From positions 819,001-883,000 of the forward strand of contig CP102593.1 in NCBI GenBank assembly GCA_025666215.1: a DNA stretch of 64,000 bases. Direction: 5' to 3'. The notes below the pieces were generated by a model. It saw only the letters and a list, made by a program, of their open reading frames with translations, was not told the origin of the DNA and did not search any database. Source of the stretch: Xanthomonas campestris pv. phormiicola. Its GTDB lineage: Bacteria > Pseudomonadota > Gammaproteobacteria > Xanthomonadales > Xanthomonadaceae. The first letter of the stretch is position 1. Each line of letters opens with the position of its first letter. Positions 49,869 to 57,624 of this stretch are shown one piece after another. A program made the translations under genes and the position numbers.

Positions 49869-50110
49869 CGAAGGGGCGGATGAGGGTAAGGGCGCAGCCT
49901 CGTGCACCCAACTCCGCGAGTCGCTTCGCGCCGTACCCTCACCCCAACCCCTCTCCCGGTGGGAGAGGGGCTAGACGGTCCCTTCTCCCATCGGGAGAAG
50001 GTGCCCCGAAGGGGCGGATGAGGGTACGGGCGCAGCCTGGTGCCCCCGAACTCCGCGAGACGCTTCGCGCCGGACCCTCACCCAACCCCTCTCCCGATGG
50101 GAGAGGGGCT
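49869..50110. repeat. two copies of a 104-base intergenic repeat with internal palindromes
   Basis: Copy 1 spans 49869-49972 and copy 2 spans 50007-50110. Both start CGAAGGGGCGGATGAGGGTA and end in an inverted repeat, CCCCTCTCCC / GGGAGAGGGG. Within each copy TGAGGGTA..GGCGC and GCGCC..TACCCTCA are also complementary, so the whole unit can fold. A further hairpin (CCTTCTCCC / GGGAGAAGG) lies between the copies, and a degenerate half copy precedes copy 1. They fill the 305-base gap at 49811-50115. Such families are dispersed in Xanthomonas genomes; I see no gene in this gap. Confidence 0.9.
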
Positions 50111-50115
50111 TTGGG

Positions 50116-50784
50116 TCAGCGGCGCGGTGCCGGGGCGACCTTCGGCACCGGCGCCAGGGCCGTGGCCGCATCGGCCTGGCCCTGCTGCAGGGTCCAGCCG
50201 ACCACATCGCCGGTCACCTGCGACAGCGCCTGGCTGAAGGCGTCGGCGACCTGCGCCTGCGCGGTGCTGGCCGCCGGTTGCGCGGCGAGGAAGGTGCGCG
50301 AGGCGACCACGCGCTGGTCGGGCGTGTACAGCAGCTTGGCGTTGAGCTCGATCGTGGCCGACGGCACGTCGCGACCGGCGTAGTCGGATTCGAAGCGGCG
50401 CAGGTCCAGCAACAGCTTGTAGTCGGCGCGGATGCCGGTGCCGAGCCGGGCCACGCCGGGGATGCGGCCGGAATCCTCGAACGCGCGGACCAGGGTGTCC
50501 TCCAGCATGTCGGTGGCCGGCTGCGCCCAGCTGACGCCGCTGTACACCTGCAGTTCGTCCGGAGTGGGGCGCACCGCGATGCGCGGGCTGTCGACCACGC
50601 GCGATGCGCTGGGCTTGGCGATCGCCAGTTGCCAGGTCACCTGCGGCCAGGCCGGGTTCGGCGCGACGTGGACGTCGGGCGCGTAGATCGTCACCGGCTC
50701 CTTGCTGCCGCCGGTCAGCGCGGAGCAGCCAGCGAGCAGCAGGGCCGGAAGGGCGAGCAGCAGGAGGGCGCGCGTCGGCTTCAT
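50116..50784 (-). CDS. ABC-type transport auxiliary lipoprotein (PqiC/LetAB-associated type)
   Basis: A 222-residue lipoprotein. The signal peptide ends in the lipobox LLAGC (Cys about 20). The body is the ABC-type auxiliary lipoprotein fold (VTIYAPDVHVAPNPAWP, DELQVYSGVSWAQPATDML). These outer-membrane lipoproteins work with MCE proteins in phospholipid transport between the membranes. It is the last gene of a four-gene operon and overlaps the MCE gene by four bases. The repeat array begins right after its stop. Confidence 0.88.
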   Translation of the reverse strand: MKPTRALLLLALPALLLAGCSALTGGSKEPVTIYAPDVHVAPNPAWPQVTWQLAIAKPSASRVVDSPRIAVRPTPDELQVYSGVSWAQPATDMLEDTLVRAFEDSGRIPGVARLGTGIRADYKLLLDLRRFESDYAGRDVPSATIELNAKLLYTPDQRVVASRTFLAAQPAASTAQAQVADAFSQALSQVTGDVVGWTLQQGQADAATALAPVPKVAPAPRR

Positions 50785-51707
50785 TTGGGTTTGAACTCCT
50801 TCGGGGCGTCGCGGCCGAGCAGGTAGCGCGCGGGGTTGTTGTCCAGGCGGTCGCTGACCCGGCGCAGGTCGCGGATCAGCCCGCGCAGTTCGGTCAGGGT
50901 CGGGCCGAGCTGGCCCAGGCCGTCGTTGGCGAAGCTGTTGATCGCCGCGCGGTTCTCGCCGAGGATCTTGTCGGCGTTGCCGGACGCCGAATCGAGCTTG
51001 CTCAGCGTGCTTTCCAGCTTGTCCAGGATCGGCGGCAGCTGCTGCACCAGGTTCTGGTCCAGGCGCTGGATGGTGCCGTTGGTGGTCTTCAGGGTCACGT
51101 CGAGATTGCGCGCGGCATCGCGCGCGCTGAGGATCAGCGATTGCATGCCTTCGTCGCGGTCGGCCAGCGAGCCGCTGATCGTTTCCAGGTTGTGCAGGGT
51201 GGCGGTGATGCTGGCCACGTTGCGGTCGCTGAGCACTTCGTCCAGGCGCTCGACGATGCGGTTGGCGGTATCGGTGATGTTCTGCAGCGCCGACGGCGTG
51301 GTCTGGATGATCGGCGCGTCGCTGGTGTCGATCGTGGTCAGCGCCGGCGCCTCCGGGGTGCCGCCGGAGAGCTGGATGATCGACGGACCGGTCAGGCTAG
51401 TGATGCCCAGCTTGGCGCGGGTGTCGCTCTTGATCGGCGTGGTCGAGTTCAGCCGCACCCGCGCCACCACCTGGCGCGGATCGTTCGGCGCCAGGGTCAG
51501 TTCGGTGATCGAGCCGACCGCGATGCCGTTGTACTGCACCGGGCTGCCCACCGACAGGCCGGTGACCGCCTCGCGGAACACCACCCGGTATTCCTGCCAG
51601 GTGCGGTCGGACGAATACTTGGCGGCCCACAGCCCGAACAGCAGCAGGGCCAGCCCGGCCACGATGGTGAAGGCGCCGATCAGGACGTAGTTGGCTTTGG
51701 TTTCCAT
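50781..51707 (-). CDS. MCE-domain lipid transport protein (MlaD-like)
   Basis: A 308-residue periplasmic protein anchored by one N-terminal helix (NYVLIGAFTIVAGLALLLFGL). A single MCE domain follows (about 40-120, GLSVGSPVQYNGIAVGSITEL). The long helical C-terminal part (about 140-290, SGSLADRDEGMQSLILSARD) probably forms the channel through which phospholipids pass. It overlaps the lipoprotein gene and follows the ATPase gene after three bases. Confidence 0.93.
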   Translation of the reverse strand: METKANYVLIGAFTIVAGLALLLFGLWAAKYSSDRTWQEYRVVFREAVTGLSVGSPVQYNGIAVGSITELTLAPNDPRQVVARVRLNSTTPIKSDTRAKLGITSLTGPSIIQLSGGTPEAPALTTIDTSDAPIIQTTPSALQNITDTANRIVERLDEVLSDRNVASITATLHNLETISGSLADRDEGMQSLILSARDAARNLDVTLKTTNGTIQRLDQNLVQQLPPILDKLESTLSKLDSASGNADKILGENRAAINSFANDGLGQLGPTLTELRGLIRDLRRVSDRLDNNPARYLLGRDAPKEFKPK

Positions 51708-51710
51708 GGC

Positions 51711-52541
51711 TCAGTGGGTCTCGGTCCAGGCGGTTTTGGCGTCGCGCGCCGCGCGCGCGCGCGGGCCGTGGAAATAGTCCTGGATCCAGGGGTGGTCGAC
51801 CTGCTCGATCTGCGCCAGCGGCGCGGTGGCGATGACCTTGCGGTCGGCCAGCACCGCCACGCGGTCGCAGATAGCGTACAAGGTGTCCAGGTCGTGGGTG
51901 ATGAGGAACACGGTCAAGCCCAGCGCTTCCTGCAAGGTGCGGATCAGGCGGTCGAAGGCGGCCGCGCCGATCGGGTCCAGCCCGGCGGTGGGTTCGTCCA
52001 GGAACAGCAGCGGCGGGTCCAGCGCCAGCGCGCGCGCCAGCCCGGCGCGCTTGCGCATGCCGCCGGACAGCTGCGAGGGCAGCTTGTTGAGCGCATCGGC
52101 CGGCAGTCCGGCCAGCTTCACCTTCAGCAGCGCCAGTTCGTAATGCCAGCTGTCGGGCAGTTCGCCGAAGTGCTCCTTCAGCGGCACCTGCACGTTCTCG
52201 CCCACGCTCAGCGAGGAGAACAGCGCGCCGTCCTGGAACAGTACGCCGGTATTGCGCTCCACGTGCAGCCGGTCTTCGCGACGCCTGGAGTCGGTGTCCA
52301 CGCCGAGCACGCGGATGTGGCCGGCGTCGGGTTCGCGCAGGCCGAGGATGCTGCGCATCAGCACCGACTTGCCGGTGCCCGAGCCGCCGACCACGCCGAG
52401 GATCTCACCGCGGCGCACGTCCAGGTCCAGGTCTTCGTGCACGGTCTGGGTGCCGAAGCGGTTGAGCAGGCCGCGGACCGAGATGGCCAGTTCTTGATCG
52501 GGATTCGGGATTGGGGAATCGGGAATGGTCAAAGCGCGCAC
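51711..52541 (-). CDS. ABC transporter ATPase for lipid transport (MlaF-like)
   Basis: A 276-residue ATPase with Walker A GGSGTGKSV, signature LSGGMRKRAGLARAL, Walker B LLFLDEPTAGLD and the His switch ITHDLDTL. It powers the MlaE-like permease. The only usable start in this frame is ATG 52541, so the first 16 residues (including IPDSPIPNPD) are encoded by an intergenic repeat arm. An unusual start codon further in cannot be excluded. Confidence 0.93.
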   Translation of the reverse strand: MRALTIPDSPIPNPDQELAISVRGLLNRFGTQTVHEDLDLDVRRGEILGVVGGSGTGKSVLMRSILGLREPDAGHIRVLGVDTDSRRREDRLHVERNTGVLFQDGALFSSLSVGENVQVPLKEHFGELPDSWHYELALLKVKLAGLPADALNKLPSQLSGGMRKRAGLARALALDPPLLFLDEPTAGLDPIGAAAFDRLIRTLQEALGLTVFLITHDLDTLYAICDRVAVLADRKVIATAPLAQIEQVDHPWIQDYFHGPRARAARDAKTAWTETH

Positions 52542-52604
52542 TCCCCGCCACAGCTCGCAACGCCGCTGGCTCTACCCATTCCCGATTCCCGATTCCCGAT
52601 TCCC
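52498..52604. repeat. short tandem and inverted repeat spanning the start of the MlaF-like gene
   Basis: Three copies of the 7-base unit CCCGATT lie at 52581-52604. Their complement (GGGATTCGGGATTGGGGAAT-like) lies around 52498-52527, so the two arms can pair. The left arm encodes the N-terminus of the ATPase. The composition resembles the short GC-rich arrays found between Xanthomonas genes. Confidence 0.7.
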
Positions 52605-52613
52605 AGCCTCACA

Positions 52614-53726
52614 TCACCACCCCACGTTCATGAACCACAGCGCGGCGATCGCGTCGATGATGATCACCAGCGAGATCGTCTGCACCACGCTGGTGGTGGT
52701 GCGCTCGCCGACCGATTGCGCGGTGCCTTCCACGCGCAGGCCTTCCAGGCAGCCGATCAGGCCGATCACGATCGCGAAGATCGGTGCCTTCGACAGGCCC
52801 ACCAGCATGTGCCGCAACTGGATGGTGTCGTGCATGCGCGCCAGGTACATCTGCGGCGGGATGCCCAGGTCGAAGGCACCGACGGTGACGCCGCCGGCCA
52901 GGCCGGCGATCATCGCCACGAAGGTCAGCAGCGGCAGCATCACCAGCAGCGCCACCAGCCGCGGGATCACCAGCAGGTCCATCGGGTCCAGGCCCAGGGT
53001 CTGGATCGCGTCCACCTCTTCGCGCGCCTTCATCGCGCCGATCTGCGCGGTGAACGCGCTGGCGGTGCGCCCGGCCAGCACGATCGCGGTCAGCAGCACC
53101 GCGAATTCGCGCAGGAAGGCGATGCTGACCAGCTCCACCACGTAGATCTCGGCGCCGAAGTCGCGCAGGATGGTCGAGCCCAGGAACGCGATCACCGCGC
53201 CGACCAGATAGGACAACAGGGCGACCAGCGGCACCGCGTCCAGCCCGACCTGTTCCATGTGGTGCACGGTGGAGGTCAGGCGGAAACGCCGCGGTTCGTG
53301 CACCAGGCGCAGGACCTTGACCAGGGTCTCGCCGAGGAAGCCGACCAGGGCGACGATCTCCTTGCCGTTGCGGTGCACCGCATAACCCAGGCGTTCCAGC
53401 GCGGCGGCGAAGCCGTAGTCGCGCTTGCGCTTGGGGCGGTCGTCGGCGACGTCCTCGATCGTCGAGACCAGCGCGCGGTGGTCCTGGCGGAAATCCAGCG
53501 CCTCGTGGGCGATGCCGTTGCGCGTGGCGTAGCGCATCAGTTGCAGCACCCCGGCCGAGTCCAGTTGGCCGATGCCGCTGGCGTCGATGCCGGTGGTGCC
53601 GGCCGGCATGTCGCGCAGCACTTCCGAGGAGGCCAGGGCCGTGGCCAGGGTCCAACTGCCGGTCAGCCGCACCCGCGAGGGGTCTCGGTCGTCCTGGCTG
53701 AGTTTGGGCGGTTGCGGTTCGATCAT
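52614..53726 (-). CDS. lipid-transport ABC permease with N-terminal STAS-like domain (MlaE-like)
   Basis: A 370-residue protein. The N-terminal 95 residues look like a STAS/MlaB-type domain (WTLATALASSEVLRDMPAG, then IDASGIGQLDSAGVLQLMRY). The rest is an MlaE permease with about five helices (GFLGETLVKVLRLVHEPRRF, then TAQIGAMKAREEVDAIQTLG). Fusion of the MlaB-like and MlaE parts in one chain removes the need for a separate mlaB. ATG 53726 was chosen; an open upstream extension of 45 codons is not conserved. It is the first gene of the operon permease-ATPase-MCE-lipoprotein. Confidence 0.93.
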   Translation of the reverse strand: MIEPQPPKLSQDDRDPSRVRLTGSWTLATALASSEVLRDMPAGTTGIDASGIGQLDSAGVLQLMRYATRNGIAHEALDFRQDHRALVSTIEDVADDRPKRKRDYGFAAALERLGYAVHRNGKEIVALVGFLGETLVKVLRLVHEPRRFRLTSTVHHMEQVGLDAVPLVALLSYLVGAVIAFLGSTILRDFGAEIYVVELVSIAFLREFAVLLTAIVLAGRTASAFTAQIGAMKAREEVDAIQTLGLDPMDLLVIPRLVALLVMLPLLTFVAMIAGLAGGVTVGAFDLGIPPQMYLARMHDTIQLRHMLVGLSKAPIFAIVIGLIGCLEGLRVEGTAQSVGERTTTSVVQTISLVIIIDAIAALWFMNVGW

Positions 53727-53826
53727 GGGGGCGTCCGGTGCGCGAGCATACCTGTTTCGCCCGTGTTGCAGATGTGGTGATCGCGACGGGGTGGCCGGGC
53801 GCGGCGTTGGCGCCATACTAGACGAC

Positions 53827-55086
53827 ATGCCCGCCGCTCCCACCGTCAGTCCCTCCGCCAACGCGACCTACGCGCAGCGCATCGCCTTCGTCTCCGACAT
53901 CGCCGGGCGACTGCACACCTACGGCACCACCGCGCAGCGGCTGGAGGCGGCGGTGGTGGCGCTGGCGCAGCAGTTGGACCTGGACTGCGAACCCTGGTCC
54001 AACCCGACCGGGCTGATCCTCAGCTTCAGCGACCCGACCAAGGCGATCGGCTCCAGCGACATCACCCGCGTGGTGCGGCTGGCGCCCGGCGACAACGACC
54101 TGCACAAGCTCAGCGTCGCCGACCGCATCGCCGACGACGTGGCCAGCGGGCGGATGAGCGTGTCCCAGGGCCACACCGCGCTGCGCCAGCTGGACCAGCC
54201 GCCGGGGCGGCGCTGGATGGCGATGCAGGTGCTCGGCTTCGGCCTGGCCGCGGCCGGCGTGGCCGGGTTGTGGCGCCTGCCGTGGCTGGATATCGCCACC
54301 GCCACCGCGATCGGCCTGCTGATCGGCGTGCTCACCCAGCTCACCGACAAGCGCCCGGCGACCAAGGAAGCCAACGACGCGCTGGCGGCGTTGCTGGCCG
54401 GTTTCGTCGCGACCCTGGTGGCCAGTTTCGTGGCGCCGCTGAATCTCAATACGGTGATCATCGCCTCGCTGGTGGTGCTGCTGCCGGGTATGGCGCTGAC
54501 CAATGCGGTCAACGAACTCACCAGCCAGCACTGGGTCTCGGGCACGGCGCGCTTCGCCGGCGCGGTCACCACCATCGTCAAGCTGACCGTCGGCGCGGTG
54601 ATCGCGGTGACCCTGGCGCAACTGCTGGGCCTGGAGCCGATGGTGCGGGCATCGCGGCCGCAGCACGGCTGGGTGGAGTGGGCGTCGCTGCTGGTCGCTG
54701 CCTACGCGTTCGCGCTGCTGTTCAAGGCCAGCGGCCGCGATTATCCGTTCGTGATGGCCGCCTCGGTGGCCGGCTACGCGATCGCGCGGTTCGCCGGCGA
54801 CGCGTGGGGCAGCCCGGTCGGCATCTTCCTGTCGGCGATGGTCTTGACCGCGGCCGGCAATCTGTTCGGACGCATCGTGCACCGGCCGGGCGCGCTGGTC
54901 CGGTTGCCGGGCATCATCATGCTGGTGCCGGGGAGTGCCAGCTTGCGCGGGCTGTTGACCCTGGTCCAACATCAGGACGTGCTTGGCGGGCAATCGGCGC
55001 TGCTGACGGTGACCAATATCGTGATGGCGCTGGTCGCCGGCCTGTTGTTCGGCAACCTGCTGGTGCCGGCCCGAAAGAATCTGTAG
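53827..55086 (+). CDS. ThrE-family threonine/serine exporter
   Basis: A 419-residue protein joining both halves of the ThrE family. A soluble N-terminal domain (about 10-125) has YAQRIAFVSDIAGRLHTYG and GTTAQRLEAAV, and about ten membrane helices follow, including SLVVLLPGMALTNAVNEL. Members export threonine, serine or small dicarboxylates using the proton gradient. It is divergent from the Mla-like operon with about 100 bases between starts. The substrate here is not known. Confidence 0.9.
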   Translation: MPAAPTVSPSANATYAQRIAFVSDIAGRLHTYGTTAQRLEAAVVALAQQLDLDCEPWSNPTGLILSFSDPTKAIGSSDITRVVRLAPGDNDLHKLSVADRIADDVASGRMSVSQGHTALRQLDQPPGRRWMAMQVLGFGLAAAGVAGLWRLPWLDIATATAIGLLIGVLTQLTDKRPATKEANDALAALLAGFVATLVASFVAPLNLNTVIIASLVVLLPGMALTNAVNELTSQHWVSGTARFAGAVTTIVKLTVGAVIAVTLAQLLGLEPMVRASRPQHGWVEWASLLVAAYAFALLFKASGRDYPFVMAASVAGYAIARFAGDAWGSPVGIFLSAMVLTAAGNLFGRIVHRPGALVRLPGIIMLVPGSASLRGLLTLVQHQDVLGGQSALLTVTNIVMALVAGLLFGNLLVPARKNL

Positions 55087-55138
55087 GGCGCGCGCCGCGC
55101 TGCGCAGGCGCCTGTGCGGCCGGCCGCCTCCGCTCGTG

Positions 55139-55879
55139 TCAGCGCGTTTGCGACAGGAACCGGTCGATGCTGGCCAGCACGTCGTGCAGATGGTCCTTGA
55201 TGAAGAAGTGACCCCCCGCGAACTCCAGGAAGGTCGCTTCGCACGAGCTCTCGTCGCGCCAGCCCTGCGCCATCGCGGGACCGTGGCCCGGATCCTGGCG
55301 GCCGCTGAGCACCAGCAGCGGCACCGGCAGCGGCGGTTGGGGCCGCCAGCGATAGCTGCGCACCAGGGCCAGGTCGGTCCTGAGGGCCGGGAGAAAGAAG
55401 TTCATCAGCGCGCGGTTGCGCAGCACCGTTTCCGGCGTGCCGCCATAGGCGCGGACCAGCGCGATGACCTCATCGTCGGAAAGCGCGGCGGACGTCGGCA
55501 CGAAGCCGGCGGGCGCCTTGCAGCCGGAGACGATCAGGCCGCGCGGCAGCGGCAGCCGCCGTTGCGCCAGGGCCCGGCACACCAGGAAGGCGAGCAGGCC
55601 GCCGAAGCTGTGGCCGAAGAACGCGAACGGCCTGGCGGCGTCGGCGAACATCGGCACCAGCGTCTGCACGAAGGCATCGATGTCGGCATGCGCGGTTGCC
55701 GGATGGCGCCCGCGGCCGGGGAGTTCGAGGGTGATCCATTCGATCGAGGGATCCAGCCGCTGCGCCCAGCCGGCGTAGACCTGGGCGTCGCCGCCGGCAT
55801 AGGGGAAGGCGTAGAGGGTGCGCGGCCGCCGCTCGGGACTGGCCCGGACCAGCCAGGGGTGTTCGCTGCCGCCGGTCAT
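55139..55879 (-). CDS. type II thioesterase of a polyketide cluster
   Basis: A 246-residue alpha/beta hydrolase of the GrsT/TEII family. It has LYAFPYAGGDAQVYAGWA near the N-terminus, the nucleophile in FFGHSFGGLLAF, an Asp in LVLSGRQDPG, and the His in FAGGHFFIKDH. Such editing enzymes remove stalled or wrong acyl groups from carrier proteins. ATG 55879 follows GGAG at a good distance. It is the last gene of the minus-strand PKS cluster. Confidence 0.93.
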   Translation of the reverse strand: MTGGSEHPWLVRASPERRPRTLYAFPYAGGDAQVYAGWAQRLDPSIEWITLELPGRGRHPATAHADIDAFVQTLVPMFADAARPFAFFGHSFGGLLAFLVCRALAQRRLPLPRGLIVSGCKAPAGFVPTSAALSDDEVIALVRAYGGTPETVLRNRALMNFFLPALRTDLALVRSYRWRPQPPLPVPLLVLSGRQDPGHGPAMAQGWRDESSCEATFLEFAGGHFFIKDHLHDVLASIDRFLSQTR

Positions 55880-55919
55880 GTGCAGGTCTCCATGCCGCGC
55901 GTGGGGCGGTGGGCGCCGT

Positions 55920-57137
55920 TCAACAGCCGGCTCCGAGGCCGGGCCTGTCGGCCTTGACCAACACCGCGGCATTGCCCACCACGTCGCCGCACATCAGCGC
56001 CTGGTGCGCCTGCGGAATCTCCTCGAAGCGATACAGGGTGTTCAGCGTCGGCACCACGCGCCGCTGTTCGACCAGATGCAGGAATTCCCGGCATTCGCGG
56101 ATGTTGGCGTAATGCGAGCCCTGGATGCGCTTCTGGTGCATCCACAGATGGCGCACGTCGAAATCGCAGTTGTAGCCGGAGGTGCCGCCGACGATCACCA
56201 CCATGCCGGCGCGATCGCAGATCTGCAGCGAGGTGGGGAAGGTGGCCTGGCCGGAATGCTCGATCACCAGTTTGGGCAGTTCCTTCCTGCCGAGGACGGC
56301 GAAGAAGTCGCGGCGGAACGCGGCGAAGCCCTGCATCCACGCCGCGTGTTCTTCCGAGCCGAACGCCGGCAGGCGTCCCAGGTGGTCGTAGTCGGTCCTG
56401 AGCAGGTAGCCGACCGCGCCCAGTTCGCAGGCATAGCGGCCCTTGTCCGTGCTGGACACCACCGCCACCGGCAGCCCGCCGAGCGCGCGTGTCAATTGGA
56501 TCGACAGCGACCCGAGGCCACCGGCGGCGCCCCAGATCAGTACCGCATCGCCGGGCTTGACGGTGTTGGGCACCCAGTGCGTGAGTTGCTTGTAAGCGGT
56601 CGGTCCGTTGAGCATCAGCGTGGCGCTTTCCTCCCAGCTCAGGAACTTCGGCTTGGGAAAGCACTGGTAGTCCTCCACCAGGGTGTACTCGGCGAAGGAG
56701 CCGTAGCTTTTTTCGTAGCCGTAGATTTCCTGGTTGCTGCAGAACATGGGGTCCGGCGCGATACGCGATTCGAGCGCGGTGGCGTCGTAGACCGAGCAGG
56801 AGACGACCACGGTGTCGCCTACGGCGACGTTGCCGACCGCGCTGCCGATCGCGCGCACGTAGCCGGCCGCCTCCGAGCCGCCGATGTGGAACGGTTCGCT
56901 CTCCGGCGCGCGCTTGCGCCGCGCGGCGATGATGTCCACCGGCTTGCCCTGGGCGGCCCAGACGTTGTTGTAGTTGAGGCCGGCAGCCATCACTTCGATC
57001 AGGACCTGGTGCGGCGTCAACGCCGGAATCGTGACGCGTTCGGCCTGGATGGCGTGGAGGGGATCGCCGTAGCGTTCGGGGCGGATCAGGTAGGCCAGCA
57101 TGGAGTCGGGAAGGGCGGTGTGCATGAGCATCCTCAT
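55920..57137 (-). CDS. crotonyl-CoA carboxylase/reductase-like enzyme
   Basis: A 405-residue medium-chain reductase of the CCR group. It has HIGGSEAAGYVRAIGSAVG, VVVSCSVYDATALES, the NADP motif WGAAGGLGSLSIQL, and GYNCDFDVRHLWMHQKRIQG near the C-terminus. CCR enzymes reductively carboxylate 2-enoyl-CoAs to give ethylmalonyl-CoA or other alkylmalonyl extender units for PKSs. Inside a PKS cluster an extender-unit role is more likely than the ethylmalonyl-CoA assimilation pathway. Starts at 57131 and 57125 are also possible. The exact substrate cannot be read. Confidence 0.88.
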   Translation of the reverse strand: MRMLMHTALPDSMLAYLIRPERYGDPLHAIQAERVTIPALTPHQVLIEVMAAGLNYNNVWAAQGKPVDIIAARRKRAPESEPFHIGGSEAAGYVRAIGSAVGNVAVGDTVVVSCSVYDATALESRIAPDPMFCSNQEIYGYEKSYGSFAEYTLVEDYQCFPKPKFLSWEESATLMLNGPTAYKQLTHWVPNTVKPGDAVLIWGAAGGLGSLSIQLTRALGGLPVAVVSSTDKGRYACELGAVGYLLRTDYDHLGRLPAFGSEEHAAWMQGFAAFRRDFFAVLGRKELPKLVIEHSGQATFPTSLQICDRAGMVVIVGGTSGYNCDFDVRHLWMHQKRIQGSHYANIRECREFLHLVEQRRVVPTLNTLYRFEEIPQAHQALMCGDVVGNAAVLVKADRPGLGAGC

Positions 57138-57180
57138 CGGCGTCAGCCAGGGGAGGGACCGGCGTGGCCGATCCGGTTTT

Positions 57181-57624
57181 CTAATCGAGGGGACGGTCGC
57201 GGGCGGACGCCGTGCGCGTGGCGACCACGATGCCGGAGGCGGTGGCGCAGGGCCTGTCGCGCGCGTCGCTGAGCACGGCGCAGACGAAGGCCAGGCCGCG
57301 TCCGCTGCGCGTCGGCCGCGCAGCGATGCGGCACGGCGCGGTGCGTACCGGTCGCTGCAGCTTCACCGACAGTTCGATGACCGCGGCCGGCGCGTCTCCC
57401 AGGCAGGCCTGGCCGCACAGGCCGATCGCCGCTTCCAGGGCCGCGCACAGCACGGCACCGTTGATGCCGGGACGGTCGGGCATGCCGAACGCGCCGGCAT
57501 GGGTGGGGCACTCGGCGTCGATGCCGAGGCAGACGCCGTCCGCGGCCAGCGCCCGCACGCGCAGGCCCAGGCTCTGGAACAGCGGCGAGCGGTCCAGGGC
57601 ATTGCGCAGGGCGTCCGCGTTCAT
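57181..57624 (-). CDS. hotdog-fold thioesterase-like protein (PaaI-like)
   Basis: A 147-residue protein whose sequence pattern fits a single hotdog domain: FQSLGLRVRALAADGVCLGI, then RPGINGAVLCAALEAAIGLC as the central helix and VIELSVKLQRPVRTAPCRI as strands. PaaI-type members cleave acyl-CoA or acyl-ACP thioesters. It overlaps the PKS stop by four bases (ATGA), so it is translated with the PKS. It could be a second release or editing enzyme. Confidence 0.78.
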   Translation of the reverse strand: MNADALRNALDRSPLFQSLGLRVRALAADGVCLGIDAECPTHAGAFGMPDRPGINGAVLCAALEAAIGLCGQACLGDAPAAVIELSVKLQRPVRTAPCRIAARPTRSGRGLAFVCAVLSDARDRPCATASGIVVATRTASARDRPLD

